Origin: Alloscardovia omnicolens DSM 21503
Lineage (GTDB): Bacteria > Actinomycetota > Actinomycetes > Actinomycetales > Bifidobacteriaceae
Length of the DNA: 54,642 nt
Assembly (NCBI RefSeq): GCF_000420505.1
Contig: NZ_ATVB01000012.1
Span: forward strand, 1-54,642
Direction of reading: 5' to 3'
Shown: in pieces, positions 34,453-43,014 of the stretch
How positions within the stretch are numbered: position 1 is the stretch's first letter
How the letters are laid out: each line of letters begins with the position of its first letter
The notes under the pieces: generated by a model
Seen by the model: the letters and a program-made list of their open reading frames with translations, nothing else
Told to the model about the DNA's origin: nothing
The model's database searches: none
Position numbers and translations under genes: made by a program

Positions 34453-35123
34453 GTGATATCGGTTAAAGATTTTACGTATGATTTCATGCAGCTTATTCTT
34501 GGTAAAAGTTTTCTTAATATCGCTGATAGTTTTACGCTGCGGCAGTAACTATTGGTTTAGTTAAGGTGGATAACATCGAGGCGAGTTCGCTGTCTTTATT
34601 CGTGCTTGTATCCATGATTCCAACGATGTTCAGCTTTTTGTATGGTCATATCATTGACCGCATAAATCATAAAAAGCTTTATCTCGTCATCTTCCAAATA
34701 TCTTTTATTGTTCTCGTTATACTCATTATTACCTGCTTAACCTGGTGATGGCATGTTACAGCTCTTTTTGCGATTAACTTTGTTTTCAACCTCGTCAGCA
34801 CTGTTATGAGTGCTTTAGAAATGAGCTTTGTTCCTATAGTCCTGGATGATAACGAAGAACTTATCGAAAAGTCCGTAGACGTGCAATGTCTTACAGGTAA
34901 CGTGCTCAATATCGCCTCAAACTTCATCGCATCCGTGTTACTCGGTGTTGTAACCTATATCTTCGTTCTCAATGTGAGCTTGCCCTTCTTCGTAGCAGGA
35001 GTATATTTCTTCTGCAAAATACACGTACAAGTTTCTACTGACCATGACAATAATATCCAGATACCTTCAGGTAACAGTTATGCGCAGAACATGAAACATT
35101 TGTGCAGGCTCGGTCAATTCTGA
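34453..35123 (+). pseudogene. Decayed MFS transporter
   Basis: Remnants of a major-facilitator transporter in pieces. GTG 34453 opens a frame reading VKDFTYDFMQLILGKSFLNIADSF and soon stops; a +1/-1 shift near 34530-34550 moves to the frame AVTIGLVKVDNIEASSLSLF...MIPTMFSFLYGHIIDRINHKK, which is typical MFS (helix 2 and loop with IIDRxN). A TGA at 34746-34748 interrupts it, and the same frame resumes through MSALEMSFVPIVL and VAGVYFF to a stop at 35123. The second half of a normal MFS protein is missing. Original substrate unknown. Confidence 0.75.
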
Positions 35124-35156
35124 TTAAATTCCTAGTAAACGTTCCAATGGGCGCGG

Positions 35157-35162
35157 TTTAAT
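35157..35162 (+). promoter_or_regulatory. Candidate -10 box for a leaderless start (gtrA)
   Basis: TTTAAT lies seven bases before ATG 35170 with no ribosome binding site between, consistent with a leaderless mRNA. Confidence 0.35.
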
Positions 35163-35169
35163 AGACAGA

Positions 35170-35661
35170 ATGAAGAACCTTATTGCTCAAATTGCTAAAT
35201 TCGGTATTGTCGGTGTTATTGCTGCTGTTCTAGACTTCGGCATTCTTAACGTTTTAGTAGCAACCTTGCATATGAATGCTACTGTCGCAGGAACAATTTC
35301 TTTCTGTTTGTCGTTAATTTTTAACTACCTTGCCAGCATGAAGTTTGTTTTTGTTCATCGTAACGACATGGCTCGCTGGATGGAGATGACTATTTTTATC
35401 TTCTCTGCAGTAGTCGGTCTGCTCATTAACTTTGCCATCTTGTGGTTTGCTACTGAAGTGATGCTTCCAGCAGGTGCTAAGCCAGGAGATGCTACCTATG
35501 CTCTCTATACAAACGGTGGAAAGATTACAGCTACAGTTGTTGTTGCAGTGTGGAACTTCGTTATCCGTAAATGGTTGCTGGACGCACCTAAAGACGGTTC
35601 TATCGATGAAAACTCTTTCTCTCATAAACTGGGCGTGTGGTCATTGAAATATGGTAAATAG
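35170..35661 (+). CDS. GtrA-family membrane protein
   Basis: A 163-residue protein with four membrane helices and the GtrA pattern: FGIVGVIAAVLDFGILNVLV in helix 1, FCLSLIFNYLASMKFVF in helix 2, and a C-terminal VWNFVIRKWLL. GtrA proteins are thought to flip undecaprenyl-phosphate-linked sugars, or help attach them, for side-chain glucosylation of surface polymers. In classic systems gtrA, gtrB and a specific transferase are adjacent; here the GtrB-like and GtrII-like genes are 16 and 32 kb away. It is a single-gene unit with a possible leaderless start. Confidence 0.85.
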   Translation: MKNLIAQIAKFGIVGVIAAVLDFGILNVLVATLHMNATVAGTISFCLSLIFNYLASMKFVFVHRNDMARWMEMTIFIFSAVVGLLINFAILWFATEVMLPAGAKPGDATYALYTNGGKITATVVVAVWNFVIRKWLLDAPKDGSIDENSFSHKLGVWSLKYGK

Positions 35662-35714
35662 ACGCAGAGAAAAGCTACAATAGAACGAGAACTTCAAGAA
35701 AGACGAGGGTTATT

Positions 35715-36065
35715 ATGCCAGTTATCCATACACACGTCAGCGTAGGAACCACGCAAAATCAGCGCGAGGAACTGAAAACTATCTACGGTCAAGCTATTAC
35801 TGCTATTCCTGGAAAATCCGAAACATGGCTTATGTGTCCGTTTGAAGATAATATGCCTATTTATTTTGGCGGCGATGATTCTGAGCCGGCTGCCTATGTG
35901 GAAGTTAATGTGTTGGGACGTAATCAAATCGCCCGCGAGTCTTGGGAATCCTTAACTGAACAGATTATGGCAGCGCTCCACTCGGTTCTTGGCATCGCCC
36001 AAGATCATATCTACATTCGTTACACTGCTACAGCTGACTGGGGCTGGAACGGATCGAACTTCTAA
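35715..36065 (+). CDS. MIF-like tautomerase superfamily protein
   Basis: A 116-residue small protein resembling the macrophage migration inhibitory factor branch of the tautomerase superfamily. Met-Pro-Val at the start would leave the catalytic Pro at the N-terminus after Met removal. AAYVEVNVLG is the central strand, and the C-terminal IYIRYTATADWGWNGSNF resembles the MIF ending with GWNxSxF. MIF proteins act as phenylpyruvate or dopachrome tautomerases; the bacterial role is uncertain. It has GAGGG before ATG and its stop is one base before the next gene, so it heads a three-gene operon. Confidence 0.8.
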   Translation: MPVIHTHVSVGTTQNQREELKTIYGQAITAIPGKSETWLMCPFEDNMPIYFGGDDSEPAAYVEVNVLGRNQIARESWESLTEQIMAALHSVLGIAQDHIYIRYTATADWGWNGSNF

Positions 36066-36066
36066 T

Positions 36067-36732
36067 ATGACAGAGCGCACATACACAACGGTTCATCTTA
36101 TCCGTCACGGCGAGGTCTATAACCCCGAGCACGTGCTCTACGAGCGTTTACCGGGTTTTCATCTGTCTGAGCGCGGTATGCGCATGGCTCACGAAACCGG
36201 ACGTTATCTAGCCAACAAAGCAGAAACAAAAAATCCAACCGCTATCTTTTCCTCACCTCTCGACCGCACAATCGACACAGTTACTGCTATCGTTGAGGAG
36301 CTCGGAAAGATGCCGCAGAGCGGAAATATTTACGACGTTATAACCACAGACGAGCGTATTATCGAGGCGCGTAACGAGTTTCGAGGTAAACGTATCGGTT
36401 ATGGTGAAGGCGCGCTATGGAAAAACGGTAACTGGAAGCTCGTGCAAAATTTATGGCGTCCTAGCTGGGGAGAGAGCTATCAGGAGATAGCTACGCGCGT
36501 GCAGGATTTCGTCTTCGAAAAAGTAGACGAATACCCAGAAGGAAACGTTCTTGCTGTCATGCATGAGTCGCCTATCTGGTCGTTCCGCTGTCTGATGGAA
36601 AAAGGCCGTCCGGAGCATAATATGCTGTTGCGCAAAACGGCGCTTGCCTCGGTAACAAGTTTTACTTTCGAAGTGGGAACGCACAAACTGGCGAGTATTG
36701 AATACGCAGACCCAGCCGCTGACGTACAATAA
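36067..36732 (+). CDS. Histidine phosphatase (phosphoglycerate mutase-like)
   Basis: About 221 residues of the histidine phosphatase superfamily. LIRHGEV carries the phospho-accepting His and RHG motif, FSSPLDRTIDT the second Arg, and AVMHESPIW the late catalytic His. Such enzymes remove phosphate from small molecules or proteins; true phosphoglycerate mutase activity is not implied. ATG 36067 directly follows the stop of the tautomerase gene. The frame is open to 35989 but would overlap that gene. Confidence 0.88.
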   Translation: MTERTYTTVHLIRHGEVYNPEHVLYERLPGFHLSERGMRMAHETGRYLANKAETKNPTAIFSSPLDRTIDTVTAIVEELGKMPQSGNIYDVITTDERIIEARNEFRGKRIGYGEGALWKNGNWKLVQNLWRPSWGESYQEIATRVQDFVFEKVDEYPEGNVLAVMHESPIWSFRCLMEKGRPEHNMLLRKTALASVTSFTFEVGTHKLASIEYADPAADVQ

Positions 36733-36761
36733 ACGAGGAACAAGCTCAACGAGGAGATACG

Positions 36762-37610
36762 ATGGTTCAGTCAACGCGCAATATTCCAGCGGTTCTTCTG
36801 GAACAGGCTCATGCAGCCGCGGCACGTTTGGAGTCTCTATGGCCGCTGACGGATGCTCAGCAGCTCGATAATGACGTACATTTTGGCGATAATATGCAGG
36901 TTCGTCAGACCTTTGAGATTGCCAAACTGCTGCTGGGCTTAGATAGCCCTGAGGCTGCAGACCTGACTATTGCGGATGCTGAGTATGTTTTTGAGGGAGC
37001 AGAAGAGATCCCTGGGCGCAACCAGGTGCTTGTAGATGCTCTGTTGGCTGCAAATGATGCGTTTGAGCAGGCTCACGAGATTCAGGAGACTGGGGAAGCA
37101 ATAGCGATTGTTCAGGCAGCTGCATGTTTGGCTAACGGAGGCGCTGTATCTGCTGATTTGGGGACGATTGAAGCGCTGCTTGACGCTGACGATGCTCAGG
37201 CTTCTGAAGAGGGTGAGGGTGATGATGTTGCGAACCTTGTGCGCGGTTTTAGGCTTGCTGCTTCTGTAGCAAAAGTGATTGTTGATGGTTCGGAAGATCT
37301 GGTAAGCGGTCCGGCTCTGATGATTTTGATTGCCAACGAATACTTGGATTCTTGCGATACGCCGCGTACTTTTGCTCGCGCTGAGCAATTGGTTACTGTG
37401 TATGAGTCAGGTGTGGATGATTCCGCTGCTATTCAATTGGTAGAGACTGCGGCTCAGCACTGGCAGTATCGTCACGATGAAATTTTGTGGGATAAAGATG
37501 AGGCAAAGCGTTTGGCTAAGGAAGAGGATGAGCGCAAGAGTAAAGCGGCTTTGGCTGAGAAGTTTGCCCATATTAAGGACGATCCGAATAAGGAAGAAGT
37601 AGAGCTGTAG
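36762..37610 (+). CDS. Conserved-looking acidic hypothetical protein
   Basis: A 282-residue, very acidic, mostly helical and Ala-rich protein that I do not recognise. There is no signal peptide or membrane helix. An acidic linker (ASEEGEGDD) divides two halves, and the C-terminal part (KDEAKRLAKEEDERKSKAALAEKF) should be a charged coiled-coil-like helix. It is translated from an ATG with GAGGAG upstream, 29 bases after the histidine phosphatase, so it is the third gene of that operon. Codon use matches neighbours, and the long frame makes it a real gene; function unknown. Confidence 0.75.
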   Translation: MVQSTRNIPAVLLEQAHAAAARLESLWPLTDAQQLDNDVHFGDNMQVRQTFEIAKLLLGLDSPEAADLTIADAEYVFEGAEEIPGRNQVLVDALLAANDAFEQAHEIQETGEAIAIVQAAACLANGGAVSADLGTIEALLDADDAQASEEGEGDDVANLVRGFRLAASVAKVIVDGSEDLVSGPALMILIANEYLDSCDTPRTFARAEQLVTVYESGVDDSAAIQLVETAAQHWQYRHDEILWDKDEAKRLAKEEDERKSKAALAEKFAHIKDDPNKEEVEL

Positions 37611-37646
37611 GGCTGTGGTGATGTGGTGCTGTGGCGTGCACAATCA

Positions 37647-37790
37647 GACTTCAAACTGCGTTAAATTCGAAGAGTTCTTACTCTCACACATTCTGCTTAA
37701 CCGATTAATACACCTGTTATGCCAGTTTTGATGCGCAAAAATGGCTTCAAAACTGGCATAACGGTTGCGCGTATCGACTTCACGCATGAA
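37647..37790 (+). repeat. Dispersed repeat element, copy 1
   Basis: One of three copies of an intergenic element. The best-conserved part is 37678-37790: CTTAACCGATTAATACACC, a 16-bp perfect stem (37716-37731 / 37747-37762) with a 15-base loop, then GGTTGCGCGTATCGACTTCACGC. It lies between the converging hypothetical and DUF805 genes and may also serve as their terminator. Copies 2 and 3 are at 43211-43356 and 54533-54642. Confidence 0.9.
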
Positions 37791-37869
37791 GCCAAACCAC
37801 ATTCACATCGAGGCGATGTATTTTAGGCAACGTCCTCTTCTAAGACCCACTAAAATCCCCAAGAGCTGT

Positions 37870-38514
37870 TTAAGCTTGATACGAGGATGGAACTGGAGCA
37901 GGGTTTTGCGCAAACTGTCCAGGTGCATATGCTGCTGGCGCTGGTACTGCTATAGGAATCACCGTGCGAATTACGTCAAAACGCACACCCTTATCTACGC
38001 TTGACTTAGCCATCAGCATAACAAAAGCAATCCAACACAAAACAGACGCCAAAACGAGCAGAATCAAAATAAAAGCGGTGAAAAATGCAGGCAGAGAAGC
38101 AGTCATATTTCTCATCGTCACAATCATCACAGCTATGCCAATAATAAAGCATACATACAGGCCAATCGTGCTGGCTCCCAGCAGTAGCCATAGCCATTTA
38201 CCGGATAAATTCACGTCATGCATACGTCGGGTTGCTACAGCAAAAAATGGAGTAATTGAGCCAATAAAAAGAATCCCGTCAATAACAGCTGCAGGAATTT
38301 CCAGAGGCGGAATAATAAAACTGATAATGTTCAAAGCTTGCATAATAAGCCAGATGAGGAAAAGTGGCCACCAAAACTCACTGCGGGAAGCGCGACCGGT
38401 AAAAGTCGCGTATTTCGTAAAGAAACGCTTCGCGGCTTGCAACGGATTAGCGCCATAATATGGTTGATGCTTGGGCGGCTCACCGAAAGCAGGTGAATAC
38501 GTTATCGTTGCCAT
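37870..38514 (-). CDS. DUF805 membrane protein
   Basis: A 214-residue protein with four membrane helices and the DUF805 marks: FFTKYATFTGRASRSEFWWPLFL at the start and ATRRMHDVNLSGKWLWLLL between helices 2 and 3. Function is not known for the family. A Pro/Ala-rich cytoplasmic tail (VPAPAAYAPGQF) ends the protein. It is transcribed alone from 38514 on the minus strand. Confidence 0.88.
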   Translation of the reverse strand: MATITYSPAFGEPPKHQPYYGANPLQAAKRFFTKYATFTGRASRSEFWWPLFLIWLIMQALNIISFIIPPLEIPAAVIDGILFIGSITPFFAVATRRMHDVNLSGKWLWLLLGASTIGLYVCFIIGIAVMIVTMRNMTASLPAFFTAFILILLVLASVLCWIAFVMLMAKSSVDKGVRFDVIRTVIPIAVPAPAAYAPGQFAQNPAPVPSSYQA

Positions 38515-38563
38515 ATTAACTCCTCACATGCGACTCGTTTTATTGTAAAACATGGTTGCGGGC

Positions 38564-39493
38564 TTAATCAATTAAATCTTGCTCAGGGTCGCCCAGCATA
38601 ATGCGTTCGGTTGCAACAATAACCAGCATGAGAATGCCGGTGAGAAGAGCGATGGATAACGTGCACGCCCAGACGAGAGGCGCTTGGAAAGAGTTATAGG
38701 CTGACTGCAGGAAAATACCGATACCTCGACGACTTCCCATATATTCCGCGGTGGCAGCCGTGCCTAAGGTGTAGGTGCCGGCAATGCGAATGCCACTAAA
38801 AATTTGGCGCGTAGCCACGCGGATTAGAACATGCCATAACGTCCACGAGCGAGTAGCGCCACAGGTGAGCGCAACGTCAGCAAAATATTGAGGAACGGCA
38901 CGCAGTCCGCGCGAAGTTTGGATGGCAATAGGGAAGGCGCCAAAAACGGCAACGAGCACAATCTTGCCAATTTCGTCAAAACCAAACCACCACAGCACAA
39001 AAGGCGTAATTGAGATAAGCGGCAATGTTTGGATTGTGGTGAGGATGGGCATAAAAGCTGCGTTAGCAAGTGACCACAAATACAGCGCCACGCCCAGAAG
39101 TATGCCGATAACGACGGCGAGCGCAAAACCCCATGCGGCCTCGAAAATAGTAACGCTCAAATGCATGGTGAGCGTGGGCCAGTTGAGACGAACTGCTTCA
39201 ATGATGGCGCTTGGTGAAGCGAAAGCGCGCGCAACGGTTGGGTTTTTGTCTGCGCTGATTTGCCACGCTGTGCAGACAATAGCTAGGACGATGATGGTGG
39301 GAGCTGCGTGGGTGAGAGCGGTGGTGAGAGGGGTGGTGAGAGCGGTGAGCGTGTTTATGATTTGCGAAGATGACTTACTGTAATCCTGCGCCTGCGAGGA
39401 AAGAGGGGAAGATGCAGTTTGCTGTTGTGCTGTTTTCGATGAACCGCTTGTTGCGTTTTTTCTTCTCGTATTACCTGTTTTTAAGGATGCCAT
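38564..39493 (-). CDS. Orphan ABC importer permease (SsuC/ThiX-like)
   Basis: A 309-residue binding-protein-dependent permease. A low-complexity Ser/Thr-rich N-terminal tail precedes six membrane helices; FGAFPIAIQTSRGLRAVPQYFADVALTCGATRSWTLWHVLIRVATRQIFSGIRIA includes the EAA-type loop, and TAEYMGSRRGIGIFLQSA is typical of the taurine/sulfonate/nitrate/HMP permeases. The binding protein and ATPase that should accompany it are not beside it; the next gene downstream is DUF805 and upstream is gltX in the other direction. Substrate unknown. Confidence 0.82.
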   Translation of the reverse strand: MASLKTGNTRRKNATSGSSKTAQQQTASSPLSSQAQDYSKSSSQIINTLTALTTPLTTALTHAAPTIIVLAIVCTAWQISADKNPTVARAFASPSAIIEAVRLNWPTLTMHLSVTIFEAAWGFALAVVIGILLGVALYLWSLANAAFMPILTTIQTLPLISITPFVLWWFGFDEIGKIVLVAVFGAFPIAIQTSRGLRAVPQYFADVALTCGATRSWTLWHVLIRVATRQIFSGIRIAGTYTLGTAATAEYMGSRRGIGIFLQSAYNSFQAPLVWACTLSIALLTGILMLVIVATERIMLGDPEQDLID

Positions 39494-39734
39494 AAAAGCT
39501 TCTACCTACTCACTCACTATTACTCAGTTTTGTGTGCTGCTTTTGCCTCTTGCTGCCACCCGTGGCTTCCTACAGCATTACGGACTGTATGTGTGCGGTC
39601 ATGCTCGCATACGTTGCATGGTCGCGCGGTCTCTTGCCCGTCTCGCAGTTGCGCGGTCATGCTCTTGTAAGCCTGCTCGCACGAAGTAGTGTCCCGCGCG
39701 TCACGCAAAAAACGCGTTCATACAGCCTCCTACC

Positions 39735-39740
39735 TACAAT
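39735..39740 (+). promoter_or_regulatory. Candidate -10 box for a leaderless start (gltX)
   Basis: TACAAT ends seven bases before ATG 39748; no ribosome binding site lies between, and an A at the predicted transcription start coincides with the ATG. Confidence 0.45.
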
Positions 39741-39747
39741 AGTCCCT

Positions 39748-41343
39748 ATGACACAAGACACTGAAACAAATGTGAATAATACCGCAGCTGTAGCAAGCGG
39801 TGCAATAAGTGATACGGCAAGCGATGCAGCAGCAACTTCTAAGCCAGAACTGCCAGAAAACGTGCGCGTGCGTTTCTGCCCATCGCCAACAGGAACTCCT
39901 CACGTAGGCATGGTGCGTACCGCTTTGTTTAACTGGGCTGAAGCGCGCCACACCAAGGGCACTTTCGTTTTCCGTATTGAAGATACCGATGCTCAGCGCG
40001 ATTCTCAGGAATCCTACGAGCAGATTCTCGAAGCCTTGCGTTGGCTTGGTCTGGACTGGGATGAGGGTATCGATGTGGGCGGTCCTCACGGTCCATACCG
40101 TCAGAGCCAGCGCGGCGATATTTACAAGGATGTAGCGTCTAAGCTGCTCGAGGCTGGCTATGCGTACGAGTCCTTCTCCACCTCTGAGGAGATTGAAGCG
40201 CGTAACTTGGCTGCTGGTCGTCCAGCTGCTTTCGGTTACGACGGCTACGACCGCAACCTCACCGAAGAGCAGAAAGAAGCTTTCCGTGCCGAAGGTCGCA
40301 AGCCCGCTATCCGCATTAAGATGCCAGACGAGAACATTAGCTTTAACGATTTGATTCGTGGTGAGATTGAGTTCAAGGCCGGCAGTGTTCCAGATTATGT
40401 AATCGTGCGTCCAAATGGTGACCCGCTCTACACGCTCACCAATCCTGTCGACGATGCCATGATGGATATTAACGTTGTTTTGCGCGGTGAAGATCTGCTC
40501 AGCTCTACACCTCGTCAGATTGTTTTGTATCGTTACTTGATTGAGTTGGGTATTGCTCAGCAAGTGCCTTTGTTCGGTCATATGCCTTATGTGATGGGCG
40601 AGGGAAAGAAGAAGCTGTCCAAGCGCGATCCAGAGTCCAACCTCTTCTTGCACCGCGAGAACGGTTTTATTCGCGAAGGTTTGCTTAACTATTTGGCCGG
40701 TTTGGGCTGGTCTATTGCAGCTGACCGCGACGTCTTTAGCATGGACGAGATGATTGAAAACTTCGACGTGCGCGACGTAAAGGCTAACCCAGCGCACTTC
40801 GATTTGGATAAGGCGATTGCCATTAATGCCGAACACATCCGTATGCTCGAGCCTGCTGACTTCCTGCGTCGCTCGGTACCGTACTTGTTTAAGGACGGTG
40901 TTGTGTCTGCTGATTCTTGGGATGCTTTGACGGATCGTGAGCGCGAGATTTTGACTGACTCCGTCGAACTGGTACAGCCACGTGTGCGCTTGCTGGGCGA
41001 AGTATCTGGCATGGTGGGCAGCCTGCTGTCGACCGAAGAATATATTGAGCCGGAGAAGGATGCTCGTAAGCAGCTGAAAGAATCTGCAGGTGAGGTTCTG
41101 GATATGGCTGTGAAAACAATGCAGGATATTCCAGCTGAAGATTTCAAGGCAGAACATGTGCATGAGGTGTTGACTCAGGTACTCGTTGAAGACGCTGGTA
41201 TTAAGCCTCGCTTGGCCTTCGGGCCAGTGCGTGTTGCTGTGTCTGGTCGCCGCGTATCTCCTCCTCTTTTCGAGTCTATGGAGATTCTCGGAAAAGACCT
41301 GAGCATTGCGCGACTCGCCGAGTTGCGCAAGCATTTGGATTAG
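39748..41343 (+). CDS. gltX: Glutamyl-tRNA synthetase
   Basis: About 531 residues. A disordered Thr/Ala/Ser-rich N-terminus of about 35 residues precedes the class I catalytic domain: [25 protein letters not shown] (HIGH motif as HVGM), [11 protein letters not shown], and KKLSKRD (KMSKS motif). It attaches glutamate to tRNA-Glu. If the organism lacks GlnRS, as most actinobacteria do, it also mischarges tRNA-Gln for amidation by GatCAB. Both tRNA genes follow directly. The frame is open to 39532, but ATG 39748 sits at a -10-like box and gives normal length. Confidence 0.94.
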   Translation: MTQDTETNVNNTAAVASGAISDTASDAAATSKPELPENVRVRFCPSPTGTPHVGMVRTALFNWAEARHTKGTFVFRIEDTDAQRDSQESYEQILEALRWLGLDWDEGIDVGGPHGPYRQSQRGDIYKDVASKLLEAGYAYESFSTSEEIEARNLAAGRPAAFGYDGYDRNLTEEQKEAFRAEGRKPAIRIKMPDENISFNDLIRGEIEFKAGSVPDYVIVRPNGDPLYTLTNPVDDAMMDINVVLRGEDLLSSTPRQIVLYRYLIELGIAQQVPLFGHMPYVMGEGKKKLSKRDPESNLFLHRENGFIREGLLNYLAGLGWSIAADRDVFSMDEMIENFDVRDVKANPAHFDLDKAIAINAEHIRMLEPADFLRRSVPYLFKDGVVSADSWDALTDREREILTDSVELVQPRVRLLGEVSGMVGSLLSTEEYIEPEKDARKQLKESAGEVLDMAVKTMQDIPAEDFKAEHVHEVLTQVLVEDAGIKPRLAFGPVRVAVSGRRVSPPLFESMEILGKDLSIARLAELRKHLD

Positions 41344-41397
41344 TGTATTGTAAGTATCCGTTGCGTTGGCAGTAGTCAAAAGTAACGGATAACTTAA

Positions 41398-41470
41398 GCC
41401 CCCATCGTCTAGCGGTCTAGGACGTCGCCCTCTCACGGCGGTAACATGGGTTCAAATCCCATTGGGGGTA
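41398..41470 (+). tRNA. tRNA-Glu (CTC anticodon)
   Basis: A 73-base cloverleaf: GCCCCCA pairs with TGGGGGT, the D arm has TAGCGGTCTAGGA, the anticodon loop CCCTCTCAC holds CTC (reads GAG), and the T loop is GTTCAAATC. CCA is not encoded. Confidence 0.95.
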
Positions 41471-41519
41471 CGAAGTGCCTTTCATGTTGCACATTGTGCA
41501 CATTCAAGACACGCCATAT

Positions 41520-41591
41520 TGGGATATGGTGTAATTGGCAACACAGCTGATTCTGGTTCAGCCGTTCTTGGTTCGAGTCCAGGTATCCCAG
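41520..41591 (+). tRNA. tRNA-Gln (CTG anticodon)
   Basis: A 72-base cloverleaf: TGGGATA pairs with TATCCCA, the D arm has GTGTAATTGGCAACAC, the anticodon loop TTCTGGTT contains CTG (reads CAG), and the T loop is GTTCGAGTC. CCA is not encoded. It lies 49 bases after tRNA-Glu. Confidence 0.95.
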
Positions 41592-41597
41592 CGATTA

Positions 41598-41630
41598 AAT
41601 CTCTCAGTCAGGTGACTTGAGAGATTTTTT
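41598..41630 (+). terminator. Intrinsic terminator after tRNA genes
   Basis: AATCTCTCA (41598-41606) pairs with TGAGAGATT (41618-41626); GTCA/TGAC extends the stem and T6 follows. Confidence 0.85.
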
Positions 41631-41661
41631 GTTTCTCAGGCAAAACGTAAGCTGCCTGCCG

Positions 41662-41667
41662 TATGCT
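41662..41667 (+). promoter_or_regulatory. Candidate -10 box for a leaderless start
   Basis: TATGCT ends six bases before ATG 41674. A rival start, ATG 41692, has GTGAGGG upstream. Confidence 0.3.
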
Positions 41668-41673
41668 TAATTC

Positions 41674-43014
41674 ATGGGTAGTGAGGGTCATATGCAGAAA
41701 CACACGCAGAAAAAAACGCAAACATCGCACAATGACGGCGAGCAGTCTGAATCAAACGCAATCTCAGCGTCAACGTCTGTATCCGCGCGTTTAGGACAGC
41801 TTCAGTTTCATGCGTCCGGTAAGTTTCGCATCTTACAGATAAGCGATATTCAAGACGGTCCAAAAGTATCGAAAGATACCGTCAAACTTATTGCTGCGTC
41901 TTGCGATGCGTCTCGTCCTGATCTTGTTATCTTTACAGGTAATCAAATCGCGGGCTATGATGCCGCGTATTCTCCAACTTTTATCAAGCGCCGCTGGCTT
42001 GACCGCGCAGCCGAGCCGAACTCTGCAGAAAAAGAGCGAACCCGTCAAATCGTTCGTGGAACTTTAACGCAGTTCTTGCAACCGCTTGTTGATCGTCGTA
42101 TTCCTTTTGCTGTAACTTTCGGTAATCATGATTTTCAGTGCGGTTTGAGCCTCGAAGAGCTTACAGATATTTACCGCGAATTTTCGGGCTGTATTAATCC
42201 TTCTCTTCGTGCTGACGAAGAGGAAAAGCCGTCGTCACTTGAAAATCAGCAAGTACTTAACTCAGGTGAAGCGGGAACTTTTGCGCTACCTGTGCGAGAT
42301 GAATATAACAGCAGCAATCTTTTAGGCATAACTATTATTAATTCAGGCGATTATGCGCGTGAAGGCGGTTACGCTCAGCCGAGCGTGCGCGCTATGCAAT
42401 TTTTGAAGCATGCAGTACGTCAGATGAATGTGCGTGCTATAGCGTTCCAGCACATGCCAGTACAGAAATACTATGATTTACTACACTCGGTACCAGCAAC
42501 GACGGTTAACGCTATTCAGGGATATCGCGCTTTCGAAAACCATAGCTATGTGCTTGATGAGAAACGAACACTACCAGGAAGTTATTTGGGTGAGGGGATT
42601 AGCTGTCCGGATAAAGACAGTGGGGAATTCCGTTTCTTGCAAGAGCATAACTATTTTGCGTTGTCTGCTGCGCATGATCACCGCAACGCTTTGGCGGGTG
42701 TGGTTGATGGTTTGCTGTTAACGAGCACGCCGACCGCAGGATTTAGTACTTACGGACCAAACCCTGAAAAGCGCGCGACGCGATTATTCGAGTTCGATGT
42801 GCGGCATCCTTTTGAACCGCGCACGCAGCTGTTGGAATTTGGTGATTTAGTGGGCAAGCCATCGGGTAATAAGGCGTATGCATTGGCGAGCACATATATG
42901 CCAAATAATACGGGAGAAGCCATTAATTTACTGCGTAAACCGAAGGTGTTGGCGAGCGTTGCTGCTGTTGTGGCGGGGATTGTGTCGCTGATGACTTTTA
43001 GGAGGAAGAAGTAG
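41674..43014 (+). CDS. Calcineurin-like metallophosphoesterase, membrane-anchored
   Basis: About 446 residues. A phosphoesterase domain contains FRILQISDIQDGP, DLVIFTGNQIAGYD, VTFGNHDFQ, FQHMPVQKYY and LSAAHDHRNALAG. The C-terminus has one membrane helix (VLASVAAVVAGIVSLMTF) before a basic RRKK end. Two usual metal ligands are changed: the DxH His is Gln (DIQ) and the Asp of GDxx is Asn (GNQI), although GNHD and the later histidines remain. Some purple-acid-phosphatase-like relatives also carry DxQ. The substrate is unknown. The start may be ATG 41674 or ATG 41692. Confidence 0.82.
   Translation: MGSEGHMQKHTQKKTQTSHNDGEQSESNAISASTSVSARLGQLQFHASGKFRILQISDIQDGPKVSKDTVKLIAASCDASRPDLVIFTGNQIAGYDAAYSPTFIKRRWLDRAAEPNSAEKERTRQIVRGTLTQFLQPLVDRRIPFAVTFGNHDFQCGLSLEELTDIYREFSGCINPSLRADEEEKPSSLENQQVLNSGEAGTFALPVRDEYNSSNLLGITIINSGDYAREGGYAQPSVRAMQFLKHAVRQMNVRAIAFQHMPVQKYYDLLHSVPATTVNAIQGYRAFENHSYVLDEKRTLPGSYLGEGISCPDKDSGEFRFLQEHNYFALSAAHDHRNALAGVVDGLLLTSTPTAGFSTYGPNPEKRATRLFEFDVRHPFEPRTQLLEFGDLVGKPSGNKAYALASTYMPNNTGEAINLLRKPKVLASVAAVVAGIVSLMTFRRKK

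Noticed and set aside
39730-41436. 568-codon open frame on the minus strand
   Set aside because: It lies antisense to gltX over its whole length, shows no family motif and has a Gln/His/Leu-rich make-up typical of an antisense shadow.
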